Assembly: GCF_014656075.1 (NCBI RefSeq)
Contig: NZ_BNBS01000003.1
Location: 1-64,000 of the forward strand
Origin: Streptomyces hydrogenans
Lineage (GTDB): Bacteria > Actinomycetota > Actinomycetes > Streptomycetales > Streptomycetaceae
Direction of reading: 5' to 3'
Length of the DNA stretch: 64,000 nucleotides
This document shows, in pieces, positions 34,284 through 44,297 of this stretch. Under the pieces are notes generated by a model. The model worked only from the letters and a program-made list of their open reading frames with translations. It did no database searches and was not told the origin of the DNA. The position numbers and the translations under genes are program-made. Numbering within the stretch: position 1 is the first letter of the stretch; every line of letters begins with the position of its first letter.

Positions 34284-35939
34284 CTACGGGACCCAGTGGT
34301 TGCCGGAGACCGTGATCATCACCTGGAGCTGGATGCTCGCGGAGAAGTAGCTGCCGGTCTCGATCGGGGTGGCGACCATCTTGTTCCAGAGCGCGTCGAG
34401 CCATGCCTGGCTGCCGGAGTCGGTCATGGCGGCGACGGCGAAGGGGGCGAAGAAGGCGGCCTCGCTGCCGGCGGAGATCTGGGTGCCGTTGAGCTTGTAG
34501 CCCATGGCGATCTTGTTCGGGTCACCGCCGGTCTTCGACTTGATCCAGCCGTTGAGCTTGCGGGCGGCGGCCAGGGACTTGGCGTCGCCGCTGGTCACGG
34601 CGTCGTCGGCGATGCGCCACGGGGTGCGGCAGGCGTTCCACCAGTACTGGCCGTCGTTGGGGTCCTCCAGGACCTCCCCGGGGGCCGGCTTGGGGCTGGT
34701 GTTGGTGTCGACGACGAAGTCGGGCAGCAGGCCGGTGCTCGGGGCGTAGCCGGACTGGAGGTTGGCGATCTGCGTCTGGTGGGCGGTGCGGACGGCGTCC
34801 CAGGTGGTGTCGCCCGAGGCGGCCCGGAAGGCGCGGAAGTGGTCGACCATCCAGTCCGAGGTGCGGGAGATGTAGTAGTACTGGTCGCCGGAGCTGGACC
34901 AGTCGCCGAGCTTGAGGAGCTTGGTGGTGGCGTTCAGCTCGTCCTTCTTGATGGCGGCGATGTGCTTGAGGGCGAGCGCCTTGTAGTTGTACGTGCCGGT
35001 GCTGCCCCACTGCTTGTCGGCGAGGAGCAGGCCGTAGGCGACGTCCATGTCGCCGTCGGTGGCGCCGTCGCCGCCGTTGACGCTGCGACAGTTGACGTCC
35101 TGCTCGGCGGCGAGGAGGTCGGGGTTGATCGACGAGGGGTGGTCGATCTTCCACTTGACCAGGCCGTCGAAGATCTTCTTGGCGTCGGGGTCGGCGCCGG
35201 CCATGGTGGCGGCGATGACCATGCCGTAGCCCTGCGCCTCGGCGACGTACGGGTGGTCGGCGTCGGGCGAGATGACCTGGTACCAGCCGTTGCCGCAGTT
35301 CTGCCGGACGAAGGCGGCCTTCCAGCGGTTGTAGTAGTCGACGACCTTCTGGTCGATGCCGGACTGGGCGCCGGAGGGCTTGAGCGTGCCGGCCGCGTAG
35401 GGCTTGAGGTGGCTGCCGAAGGGCACGCCGGGGCCGGTGCCGCCGCCTCCGGTGCCGGTCGGGGAGCCGTAGACCTCGAACTCGTGGAGCGAGTAGCCGT
35501 ACGGGGTGCCCCGCCCGGTGCCGTACACGCGGACGTAGCGGCCGGTGCCGGAGACGGCGAGGTCGTCGACGGCTCCGTCGCCGGTCGTGGTCGAGTAGAC
35601 GTCGGTCCAGGTGGTGCCGTCGGCCGAGGTCTGGACGCGGTAGGTCTTGGCGTACGCCGCCTCCCAGTCGAGCTTGACCCGGGAGAGGGTGTGGCCGGCT
35701 CCGAGGTCGATCCGGATCCACTGCGGGTCGACGCCCTCCAGGCTGGCCCAGCGGGTGGCGCGGTCGCCGTCCACGGCGAGGCCGGGAGCGAATCCGGAGC
35801 CTTCCACAGACGAGGCGGTCGCCGGTTTGCCCGCGGAGACGAGGGCGTCGGCGGCCTCCGCCTCGCTCTCGGGCAGGACGGCGAGGGGCAGGGCCAGCAG
35901 AGCGGCGAGTCCGAGCGGGATGACGCTTCGTCGGCGCAT
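34284..35939 (-). CDS. Secreted CBM32-GH8 glycoside hydrolase (possible chitosanase)
   Basis: A 551-residue secreted enzyme. A signal peptide ends near AEA-A (28-30). Residues 31-160 are an F5/8 type C (CBM32) sugar-binding module (PATASSVEGSGFAPGLAVDGDRATRWAS...QWIRIDLG). A Gly-rich linker (163-170) leads to a GH8 catalytic domain with E234 in VAEAQGYGMVIA and D295/D297/D299 in DGATDGDMDVAYGLLLA. GH8 members cut beta-1,4 glucans, xylans or chitosan. CBM32 and the upstream palindrome, which resembles operators of chitosanase genes, make chitosan plausible. ATG 35939 follows AGGGAG. It is monocistronic. Confidence 0.85.
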   Translation of the reverse strand: MRRRSVIPLGLAALLALPLAVLPESEAEAADALVSAGKPATASSVEGSGFAPGLAVDGDRATRWASLEGVDPQWIRIDLGAGHTLSRVKLDWEAAYAKTYRVQTSADGTTWTDVYSTTTGDGAVDDLAVSGTGRYVRVYGTGRGTPYGYSLHEFEVYGSPTGTGGGGTGPGVPFGSHLKPYAAGTLKPSGAQSGIDQKVVDYYNRWKAAFVRQNCGNGWYQVISPDADHPYVAEAQGYGMVIAATMAGADPDAKKIFDGLVKWKIDHPSSINPDLLAAEQDVNCRSVNGGDGATDGDMDVAYGLLLADKQWGSTGTYNYKALALKHIAAIKKDELNATTKLLKLGDWSSSGDQYYYISRTSDWMVDHFRAFRAASGDTTWDAVRTAHQTQIANLQSGYAPSTGLLPDFVVDTNTSPKPAPGEVLEDPNDGQYWWNACRTPWRIADDAVTSGDAKSLAAARKLNGWIKSKTGGDPNKIAMGYKLNGTQISAGSEAAFFAPFAVAAMTDSGSQAWLDALWNKMVATPIETGSYFSASIQLQVMITVSGNHWVP

Positions 35940-35972
35940 GGCAACTCCCTATTCTCTTCGGGGCAATCGCTC

Positions 35973-35991
35973 GTTAGGAAACGTTCCTAAC
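35973..35991 (-). promoter_or_regulatory. Perfect palindromic operator of the GH8 gene
   Basis: GTTAGGAA-ACG-TTCCTAAC is a perfect 8-bp-arm palindrome 34 bp before the start codon. Very similar GTTAGGAAA-TTTCCTAAC boxes precede Streptomyces chitosanase and other glycosidase genes bound by ROK-type repressors (CsnR), as I recall. A repressor relieved by sugar oligomers is the likely meaning. Confidence 0.7.
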
Positions 35992-36120
35992 TATCGGCGC
36001 GGCCGAGCGTAGAGAGAGGCGGGGGCCCCGCGCAAGCCCTCTGCGCGGAGCCCTGTCGACAAGACGGGCCTTTCGGCCGCCTGCTGAGTGAGCGTCAGAT
36101 CCCTGTCCGGAGGCTTCGGT

Positions 36121-36918
36121 TCAGGCCACCGGCGCGGAGCGCGGCCCGGCGTCGGCGGCGAGGGCGCGGGCCAGGGCGGCGGTGAAGCCGTCGGGGTTGT
36201 CGAGCATCATGTTGTGGCCGGCCGCGGGCACTTCGAGGACCGGCACGCCCATCGCCGCCGCCCGCTCCGCCGCCGGGTCCGGCAGGCTCTCCTCCCCCAC
36301 CAGGAACGCCCGGGGAAGCGTCAGCGCCGCCAGGACGTCGCCCGCCTCCGGGTCGCCGCCCTCGACGAGGGCGACCGCGCTGCGGTGCACGGCCCGCGGG
36401 TCGGCGAGCCGCAGCCGGGCCGCGTAGTCGGGCCGGCCCGCGACGGCCAGCAACCTCCCGAACCCGCTCCGGACGAACGCCTCCTCCGACTGGCGCGCCA
36501 CCGGGCTGCTGAACGCCCCGCCGCCCGCGTACAGGTTGGGCTCCGCGACGACCAGCCGGGCGACGCGGCCGGGCCGGGCCGCCGCGAGGTGGATGGCGAC
36601 AGCGCCGCCCATGGAGTGGCCGACCACGTCGACCCCGGTCAGGTCCAGGTGGTCGAGGAGCGCGGCCACGGCGGCGGCCTGCCCCTCGGGCCGGTAGTCG
36701 AAGTCGGCGGGGCGGTCGCTCAGCCCGTAGCCGAGCAGGTCCACCAGGAGCGCCCGGCCCCCGCCGAGCGCCGGACGGGTGGCGATGTGCGCGAAGTCGG
36801 AGGCGGCGGTGCACCCGAGGCCGTGCAGGTACACGCGGACGGGTCCGCCCGGCACGGCGCCCGGGAGGTCGAGCCACCGCAGGTACGCCCGGCGCTCCGG
36901 CAGGAACAGTTCTCTCAT
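36121..36918 (-). CDS. Alpha/beta hydrolase
   Basis: A 265-residue hydrolase with RVYLHGLGCTAASDF (oxyanion region), DLLGYGLSDRPADFDY, nucleophile elbow VVGHSMGGAVAIHL (Ser near 101) and C-terminal PAAGHNMMLDNPDGF (His). It belongs to the large group of small-molecule esterases and C-C hydrolases; the substrate is unknown. ATG 36918 encodes MRELFLPERR. It diverges from the LysE-type exporter gene. Confidence 0.8.
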   Translation of the reverse strand: MRELFLPERRAYLRWLDLPGAVPGGPVRVYLHGLGCTAASDFAHIATRPALGGGRALLVDLLGYGLSDRPADFDYRPEGQAAAVAALLDHLDLTGVDVVGHSMGGAVAIHLAAARPGRVARLVVAEPNLYAGGGAFSSPVARQSEEAFVRSGFGRLLAVAGRPDYAARLRLADPRAVHRSAVALVEGGDPEAGDVLAALTLPRAFLVGEESLPDPAAERAAAMGVPVLEVPAAGHNMMLDNPDGFTAALARALAADAGPRSAPVA

Positions 36919-36973
36919 GGGGGCAGCCTACGAAGGCGGCGGTTCCGGCCCGGCCGCCGGAACCGACAGGGAC

Positions 36974-37004
36974 CTGACAGGCGACCGGATCCCTGCGGTA
37001 CGGT
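36974..37004 (+). promoter_or_regulatory. Promoter giving a nearly leaderless LysE-exporter transcript
   Basis: CTGACA (36974-36979) and TACGGT (36999-37004) are 19 nt apart. The -10 ends 8 nt before the ATG, and there is no ribosome site, so the transcript is probably leaderless. Confidence 0.45.
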
Positions 37005-37012
37005 GACATTCC

Positions 37013-37648
37013 ATGGCATCGAGCACCGCACTCTGGTCCTTCGCCCTCGTCGTGGGCCTCCTCACCCTCACCCCGGGCCTCGACACGGCCCTCATCCTGC
37101 GCACGGCCGCGCTCGGCCGCCGCACCCGCGCCTGGGGCGTCGTCCTCGGCATCCAGACCGGCACCCTGACCTGGGGCGCGCTGACCTCGCTGGGCGTGAC
37201 GGCCCTCCTGACCGCCTCGCACCTCGCGTACGAGATCCTCCGCTGGGCGGGCGCCGCCTACCTGCTGTGGATGGCGGGACGCATGATCGCCGAGACGTTC
37301 CGGCGCGGCGGGGCGGGCGCGAGCGCGGAGGTGGAGGTCGGCGGCGCCGACACCCTCTCCGGCGGCTGGCGCCAGGGCACCCTCACCAACCTGCTCAACC
37401 CCAAGGTCGGCGTCTTCTACGTCGCCGTCCTCCCCCAGTTCATCCCGGCCGAGGCCCCGCACTTCGCGATGGGCCTCGCCCTGACCTCGGTGCACGTCGT
37501 GCTCGGCATGATCTGGTCGACGGTCCTGATCGCGTCCGCCACCGCCCTCGGCACCTGGCTGCGCGGAGCCCGGGCACGGCGCGTCCTGGACCGCGTCACG
37601 GGCACGGTGATCGGAGCCTTCGCGGTCCGGCTGGCGGTCGGCGACTGA
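37013..37648 (+). CDS. LysE/RhtB-family exporter
   Basis: A 211-residue inner-membrane protein with six predicted helices. The N-terminal TPGLDTALILRTAALGRRTRAWGVVLGIQTG and the middle GTLTNLLNPKVGVFYVAVLPQF motif are typical of LysE/RhtB amino-acid exporters. The family exports lysine, homoserine lactone or related amino acids by proton exchange. No Shine-Dalgarno is present, in line with a leaderless mRNA. There is no LysG-like regulator next to it. Confidence 0.88.
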   Translation: MASSTALWSFALVVGLLTLTPGLDTALILRTAALGRRTRAWGVVLGIQTGTLTWGALTSLGVTALLTASHLAYEILRWAGAAYLLWMAGRMIAETFRRGGAGASAEVEVGGADTLSGGWRQGTLTNLLNPKVGVFYVAVLPQFIPAEAPHFAMGLALTSVHVVLGMIWSTVLIASATALGTWLRGARARRVLDRVTGTVIGAFAVRLAVGD

Positions 37649-37711
37649 CCGGAGCGGGCCCGCGCCCGATCGCCCCGGCGGCGGGACGCGGGCACGGGAC
37701 TCGGTCGACGG

Positions 37712-38098
37712 CTACGCGTACTGCGCAAGCTGGATCAGGTTGCCGCAGGTGTCGTCGAGGACGGTGGTGGTGACGGGGCCCATGTCGACGGGGGGCTGGG
37801 TGAAGCGGACCCCGAGCGCGGTGAGGCGGGCGTGTTCGGCACGGACGTCGTCGACGGCGAAGGAGGTCGCGGGGATGCCGTCGGCGACCAGGGCCTCCTT
37901 GTACGGGGGGACGGCGGGATGGCCGGAGGGCTCCAGGACGAGTTCGGTGCCGTCGGGGTCCTCCGGGGAGACGACGGTGATCCAGCGGTCCTCGCCGATG
38001 GGCACGTCGTGCTTGAGCGCGAAACCGAGCACGTCCGTGTAGAAGCGGAGCGCGCGCTCCTGGTCGTCGACGAAGACGCTGGCCAGGTTGATCCTCAT
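37712..38098 (-). CDS. VOC protein cotranscribed with ArsR regulator
   Basis: A 128-residue VOC-domain protein: FVDDQERALRFYTDVLGFALKHD, ATSFAVDDVRAEHARLTALGVRF and a closing DDTCGNLIQLAQ strand. ATG 38098 overlaps the regulator's stop (ATGA) and uses a GGAGG site inside that gene's end. Operons of an ArsR-type repressor and a VOC protein of this type are common in actinobacteria; the VOC protein may dispose of or sense the inducing compound. The substrate is unknown. Confidence 0.8.
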   Translation of the reverse strand: MRINLASVFVDDQERALRFYTDVLGFALKHDVPIGEDRWITVVSPEDPDGTELVLEPSGHPAVPPYKEALVADGIPATSFAVDDVRAEHARLTALGVRFTQPPVDMGPVTTTVLDDTCGNLIQLAQYA

Positions 38099-38388
38099 GG
38101 GGTGTCCTCCGGGGGTGCGGGGGTGAGCCATCGCGAGACGATGTGCTCCAGCGGTCGGGTGTCGAGGTCGTGGAACTTGTAGCGGCCCTCGCGACGGGTC
38201 GTGACCAGACCGGCGGCCTCCAGCACGGCGAGGTGCTGGCTGACGGCCTGCCGGGAGATGGCGAGGCCGTGCCGGGTCGCCAGCCGGGCGCATATCTCGA
38301 AGAGCGACTGCCCGCTGCGGTCGGTCAGCTCGTCGAGGATCACCCGGCGCGTCGGGTCGGCCAGCGCCTTGAACAGATCCTCCTCCAT
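38095..38388 (-). CDS. ArsR-family transcriptional repressor
   Basis: A 97-residue winged-helix repressor: LFKALADPTRRVILDELTDRSGQSLFEICARLATRHGLAISRQAVSQHLAVLEAAGLVTTRREGRYKFHDL. Canonical metal-binding Cys residues of ArsR/SmtB are absent (a single Cys lies in the EICARL helix), so it likely senses a non-metal ligand. ATG 38388 coincides with the predicted transcription start of the operator-covered promoter, so the message is probably leaderless. It represses itself and the VOC gene. Confidence 0.85.
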   Translation of the reverse strand: MEEDLFKALADPTRRVILDELTDRSGQSLFEICARLATRHGLAISRQAVSQHLAVLEAAGLVTTRREGRYKFHDLDTRPLEHIVSRWLTPAPPEDTP

Positions 38389-38394
38389 GCCGCC

Positions 38395-38424
38395 ACGATA
38401 GGCAAGTAGCCACTTGCCTATCAA
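38395..38424 (-). promoter_or_regulatory. ArsR operon promoter buried in an 11-bp-arm operator
   Basis: GATAGGCAAGT-AGCC-ACTTGCCTATC (38397-38422) is a perfect inverted repeat. On the minus strand -35 TTGATA (38424-38419) and -10 TATCGT (38400-38395) are 18 nt apart and wholly covered by it. A start 7 nt beyond the -10 falls on the ArsR ATG. Confidence 0.75.
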
Positions 38425-38523
38425 GCGGGCACGCGGACCCGGATCGGGCGACGGCCGGACCGCTGTCGGACCCTCGGCCTAAGGTGGGGCGGATACGCGC
38501 CCGCCCTGACGAGGGAGAAACCT

Positions 38524-40914
<2,391 letters not shown>

Positions 40915-40922
40915 TCGCCGAC

Positions 40923-40960
40923 CCGCCCGGCCGGGGGCCGATCAGGCTCCGGCCGGGCGG
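40923..40960. terminator. Terminator between UvrA2 and PPTase genes
   Basis: A perfect 12-bp stem (CCGCCCGGCCGG and its complement) with a 14-nt loop begins 8 bp after the uvrA2-like stop. Its right arm is inside the last codons of the convergent PPTase gene, whose stop lies in the loop. Confidence 0.65.
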
Positions 40961-41604
40961 ACGCGGTCCCGCCGCGCCCGCCCGCCGAGGACCGCCGACG
41001 GCGGGAGGAGGGACGGCGGGGCCCTGGCCGCCACCGTCGCCGCCACCGCGCCGCGCCGGCGGTCGGTCCACTCCGCGAGGTGGTGGGCGGTCTCCGGGGG
41101 CGGCGGTCCCGCCTTGAAGCGGGCTTCCGCGCGGACCCAGGCGCGCAGCAGGGACGGGCCCGGGTCCGGACGGGCCAGGGCTTCGTCGAGCTCGGGTCCG
41201 GGCAGGACGCGGCGGAGGACCGGGAGGGGGCCGGGGCGGCGGGCGGCCGGTTCGACGTCGACACCGTCGGGGCCGGGGGCCGCCGCCGCCGCGACCAGGC
41301 CGTCGGCGTGGGCGAGGCTGACGCCGAGACCGGGGCCGTCGGCGAGGTACGGGCGTCCGTGGCCGTCCCGGCCGCAGTCCGGGCACCGCTGGGCAAGGCC
41401 GGTGGCCGCCGGGGGGCGGCCGGTGAGGCGGGCGGCGCAGAGGCGGAGCAGGAGGCGGGCGGCCAGGACGTCGTCGTGGCGGGACGGGACGCGGATCGCG
41501 GAGAGGCGGCGGCGCTCCCAGGGGGCGAGGAGGTGCGGGCCGAGGCCGGGGGTGTCCAGGACCTCCCGGGTGGTCGCCACCACCGCGAAGGCGCCGGGGG
41601 TCAC
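40942..41604 (-). CDS. 4'-phosphopantetheinyl transferase (Sfp-like)
   Basis: A 220-residue PPTase. The motif GVSLAHADGLVAAAAAPGPDGVDVEP contains the SLAH and magnesium-binding GVDVE elements, and RAWVRAEARFKAG is the W-x-x-x-E-x-x-x-K motif. It converts apo-carrier proteins to holo form with CoA. GTG 41604 overlaps the stop of the carrier-protein gene (GTGA), so the two are made together and it most likely serves that carrier. The C-terminal tail is Arg/Pro-rich. Confidence 0.85.
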   Translation of the reverse strand: MTPGAFAVVATTREVLDTPGLGPHLLAPWERRRLSAIRVPSRHDDVLAARLLLRLCAARLTGRPPAATGLAQRCPDCGRDGHGRPYLADGPGLGVSLAHADGLVAAAAAPGPDGVDVEPAARRPGPLPVLRRVLPGPELDEALARPDPGPSLLRAWVRAEARFKAGPPPPETAHHLAEWTDRRRGAVAATVAARAPPSLLPPSAVLGGRARRDRVRPAGA

Positions 41605-41831
41605 CCGGCGGGCGTGAGGAAGCGTTCCCGGACGCGGGCGAGGGTGCGGAAGTCGTCGATGGTGACCTCCTGGAGGTCGATCGACGTGCCGGAGATGTCC
41701 TCCAGGAGGTCGATGAACTCCAGGAAGTCCATGGAGTCGATGAGCCGGGCCTCGATGAGGTCCTCGTCGGCGTCGATCGGCCCGTCGAGGCCGGGGTTCT
41801 TCTCCTGGATCCAGGCGGCGACACGTTCCAT
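41601..41831 (-). CDS. Stand-alone carrier protein (ACP/PCP)
   Basis: A 76-residue acidic carrier protein. The phosphopantetheine Ser is S33 in RLIDSMDFLEFIDLLED, with a typical four-helix pattern and a helix II rich in acidic residues. ATG 41831 follows GGAGA at 9 nt. It lies between a tRNA-synthetase-like ligase and its own PPTase, matching the amino acid:carrier-protein ligase pairs known from Bradyrhizobium and others, where glycine or alanine is loaded on such a carrier. Here the amino acid is unknown. Confidence 0.88.
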   Translation of the reverse strand: MERVAAWIQEKNPGLDGPIDADEDLIEARLIDSMDFLEFIDLLEDISGTSIDLQEVTIDDFRTLARVRERFLTPAG

Positions 41832-41885
41832 GGTGCGGTTCTCCACTCCTTGCGGGTCGATGGGGTCGATGGTGGTGACGGTGCG

Positions 41886-42743
41886 TCAGTCGGTGGCGGC
41901 GCGGAGCCGGTCGAGGGCGCGCTCGGGGCCGCCGTGGGCCCGGAGCATGGCGTGCACCCAGCGTTCGAGGCCGAAGGCGACGCAGGCGCTGTAGGCGGGG
42001 CCGTGGCTGCCGGCGCGGATGTCGAGGCGCTCGCCGAAGAAGTTGCGGTGGCGGTTGACGGAGGCGATGGCGGTGCCGTCGGGGGCGCTGTACTCGTGCT
42101 TGACCGGGTCGAGCGCCATCAGCCGGGCCCGGGAGCCGCCCTTGTCGTAGAAGGGGTCGTCGGCGGTGGCGCGGGTGAGGTCGAGGCCGAGGAGTCCGGC
42201 GGTCTCCTGGATGAACTCCCCGCCTCGCTCCAGGTGTTCGACGGCGCCTTCCTTGGTGCCGAGGTAGACGACCTCGCGCATGTGGAAGCCCCAGAGGCGG
42301 CGCAGGCCGTCGTAGTGGGTCTCGTTGCGGAAGCAGCGGCCCGCGGCGGAGATCCGCAGGCCCTCCTCGCCGACGTCGGTGCCCTCCAGGGAGAGCAGCA
42401 GTCCGTAGCAGGTGGCGGAGGGCAGCAGATAGCCGGTGGGTTCGAGGGGCCGGCCGCCGGGCGCCTGGCCCGCGGCGAGGCTGTCGTGGGCGTCGGGGGC
42501 GAACCGGCCGGCGGAGACGCCGAGGTGGGGGAAGTTGCGGAAGTAGTCGAGGCGGGCGAGCCCGTCGGCGGCGAGCAACGGCGGGCCGGTGACCTCGGGG
42601 GCGGAGAGCCGTGCGGCGAGTCCGGTGAGCAGGGTGTCGAGGCCGCGCAGCAGGGCGGTGTGCACCGGGTCCAGCGTGATCAGTCCCGGGCCGGGGCTGC
42701 GGAGACCGGCGACGGACGGGGTCGTGGCGCTGGGTGTGCTCAT
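41886..42743 (-). CDS. Amino acid:[carrier protein] ligase (SerRS-like, tRNA-independent)
   Basis: A 285-residue class II aminoacyl-tRNA-synthetase catalytic core with no tRNA-binding domain. Motif 2 is AGRCFRNETHYDG...GFHMREVVYLG and motif 3 is ACVAFGLERWVHAML. C112 (SATCYGLL), E141 (FRNE) and C254 (SACVAFGLER) match the Cys/Glu/Cys zinc set of atypical SerRS and of aa:CP ligases. The family adenylates a small amino acid and moves it to the phosphopantetheine of a dedicated carrier. ATG 42743 has a GAGGGA site. It is first of three genes with the carrier and PPTase. Confidence 0.88.
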   Translation of the reverse strand: MSTPSATTPSVAGLRSPGPGLITLDPVHTALLRGLDTLLTGLAARLSAPEVTGPPLLAADGLARLDYFRNFPHLGVSAGRFAPDAHDSLAAGQAPGGRPLEPTGYLLPSATCYGLLLSLEGTDVGEEGLRISAAGRCFRNETHYDGLRRLWGFHMREVVYLGTKEGAVEHLERGGEFIQETAGLLGLDLTRATADDPFYDKGGSRARLMALDPVKHEYSAPDGTAIASVNRHRNFFGERLDIRAGSHGPAYSACVAFGLERWVHAMLRAHGGPERALDRLRAATD

Positions 42744-42931
42744 GGAACCGTTCCCTCTCGGCGTGGGTGGTCGGTCAAGGGCGTCGCTCGTGCGGGCGCG
42801 GCCGGCACCGTCCCCGGGCCGGTATGCGGACGGGGCGGCGGGCGGGGCCTCGCTCGCGGTCGCCGTCGACCGGGGCGCAGCGGTCGGGCCGGGGTCGACT
42901 GGTCGGGTCGTTCCGGCGCTGCGCAAGCAGG

Positions 42932-42966
42932 ACAGTAGGCCAGTTCGCCGATGGTTGTCTAGACCA
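42932..42966 (-). promoter_or_regulatory. Promoter and GntR/DasR-like site, ligase arm
   Basis: On the minus strand -35 TAGACA (42961-42956) and -10 TACTGT (42937-42932) are 18 nt apart. TTGTCTAGACCA (42955-42966) overlaps the -35 and differs from the DasR-type core TGGTCTAGACCA at one position. This would serve the ligase-carrier-PPTase operon, with a leader of about 185 nt. Confidence 0.55.
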
Positions 42967-43044
42967 AAGATCGCTGACCAACGGGCCTTCGGAGGGCTCG
43001 ATTTCAAGCCGTTGTCCGACACGCGGGGCATACCGCCGGGTCAC

Positions 43045-43074
43045 TTGACACCGGCGTTGGTCTACACCAATTCT
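43045..43074 (+). promoter_or_regulatory. Promoter and GntR/DasR-like site, oxygenase arm
   Basis: TTGACA (43045-43050) and AATTCT (43069-43074) are 18 nt apart. TGGTCTACACCA (43058-43069), flanked by T and A as TTGGTCTACACCAA, fills the spacer and differs from TGGTCTAGACCA at one base. A repressor bound here would block the promoter of the oxygenase-to-exporter operon. Apart from the two promoter sites, the 447 bp between the divergent genes hold no other clear signal. Confidence 0.6.
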
Positions 43075-43190
43075 GTCCCTCGTCCCCCGCGGCTCCTCCA
43101 CCGTCGCCAGGTCCGCGCCCCCGCTCCCGTCCCGCCGTGCCCCCCGCACCCCGAGCCCGCACGCCGCCCGACTCCCGCCTGGAGGGACCC

Positions 43191-44297
43191 TTGACGACGA
43201 CACCCGCACCCGCCCCGCGCCGCCCCCGCACCCCGTATCTGCACCGGGCCGCGACCGAGCGCCCGTACTTCAGCGACGACGGCGAGTCCTACCTCGCGGC
43301 GACGACCCTGCGGGAGCTCGAGAAGACCCGCCCGCTGCGGGTGCTCTCCGAGGCGGACTTCGCGCACTGGCAGACGTACGGCTACGTCATCGTGCGCGAG
43401 GCGATCCCGGCCGAGGCGGCCCGCCGGCTCCTCGACTTCACCTGGGACTTCCAGGGACTCGACCCGGAGCGGCCGGAAAGCTGGTATGAGGAGCGGCCGC
43501 TGCGCTCCGAGCTCGACCAGCAGCTGCTCATCTACGGCTTCGTCGAGGCGTACCACCACCAGCTGCTCTGGGACAGCCGTCAGGCCCAGCGGGTCTACGA
43601 CGCCTTCGTCGACGTGTGGGACTGCGAGGAGCTGTGGGTCACCCTCGACCGGCTCAACCTCAACCCGCCCAACGTCCGCAACCGCGACCGCGCCCTCATC
43701 GAACCCACCGACCGGGGCTTCGACATCGAGCTGCACTGGGACATCGACACCACCCTCGGGGTGCCTCCGCAGCGCGTCCAGGGCATCATCGCGCTCAACG
43801 ACACCAGCCCCGAGACCGGCGGCTTCCAGTGCGACCCCGAGCTCTTCCGCCGCTTCGAGGAGTGGAAGCTCGCCCAGCCCGACGGCCGCGACCCGATCCG
43901 CCCGGACATCGACCGCGCCAAGTACCCCGTCGTCCGCCCCGACCTGCACCCCGGCGACCTGCTGATCTGGAACGGCCTGCTCGCCCACGGGGTGGCCCGC
44001 AACACCTCCGAGAACGGGGTCCGCGCGGTCCAGTACCTCTCGATGATGCCCGCCCTGGAGGAGCACGCGAAGCTGCGCCGCTCCCGCGTCGAGTCCTGGC
44101 GCCACCTGCGCACCCCCCGCTGGAACCGCACCCTCGTCGGCGACCCCGTCCTGCACGAGTCCAAGCGCTACCCGACCGCCGAACTCAGCCCTCTCGGCTC
44201 CCGGTTGCTGGGCCTCACCTCCTGGCACGAGGAGGCCGCCGCCGAGGCGGAACCCGCCGCGCCGACCGGGGAGCCCGCGTGCGCCGCGTCTGCCTGA
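43191..44297 (+). CDS. PhyH-family Fe(II)/2-oxoglutarate dioxygenase
   Basis: A 368-residue phytanoyl-CoA dioxygenase-like enzyme. The iron facial triad is H182-x-D184 in ELHWDIDTTLG and H266 in NGLLAHGVARN, with 2-oxoglutarate-binding R278 in ENGVRAVQY. The intact Asp argues for hydroxylation or related oxidation rather than halogenation. Enzymes of this family often act on carrier-bound amino acids in peptide pathways. TTG 43191 follows GGAGGGACCC. The N-terminal 20 residues are Pro/Thr-rich. The next gene starts inside its 3' end. Confidence 0.85.
   Translation: MTTTPAPAPRRPRTPYLHRAATERPYFSDDGESYLAATTLRELEKTRPLRVLSEADFAHWQTYGYVIVREAIPAEAARRLLDFTWDFQGLDPERPESWYEERPLRSELDQQLLIYGFVEAYHHQLLWDSRQAQRVYDAFVDVWDCEELWVTLDRLNLNPPNVRNRDRALIEPTDRGFDIELHWDIDTTLGVPPQRVQGIIALNDTSPETGGFQCDPELFRRFEEWKLAQPDGRDPIRPDIDRAKYPVVRPDLHPGDLLIWNGLLAHGVARNTSENGVRAVQYLSMMPALEEHAKLRRSRVESWRHLRTPRWNRTLVGDPVLHESKRYPTAELSPLGSRLLGLTSWHEEAAAEAEPAAPTGEPACAASA

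Noticed and set aside
43191..44297. Non-haem iron halogenase (SyrB2/CytC3 type)
   Set aside because: The iron motif is HWD with the Asp intact; halogenases have Ala or Gly there.
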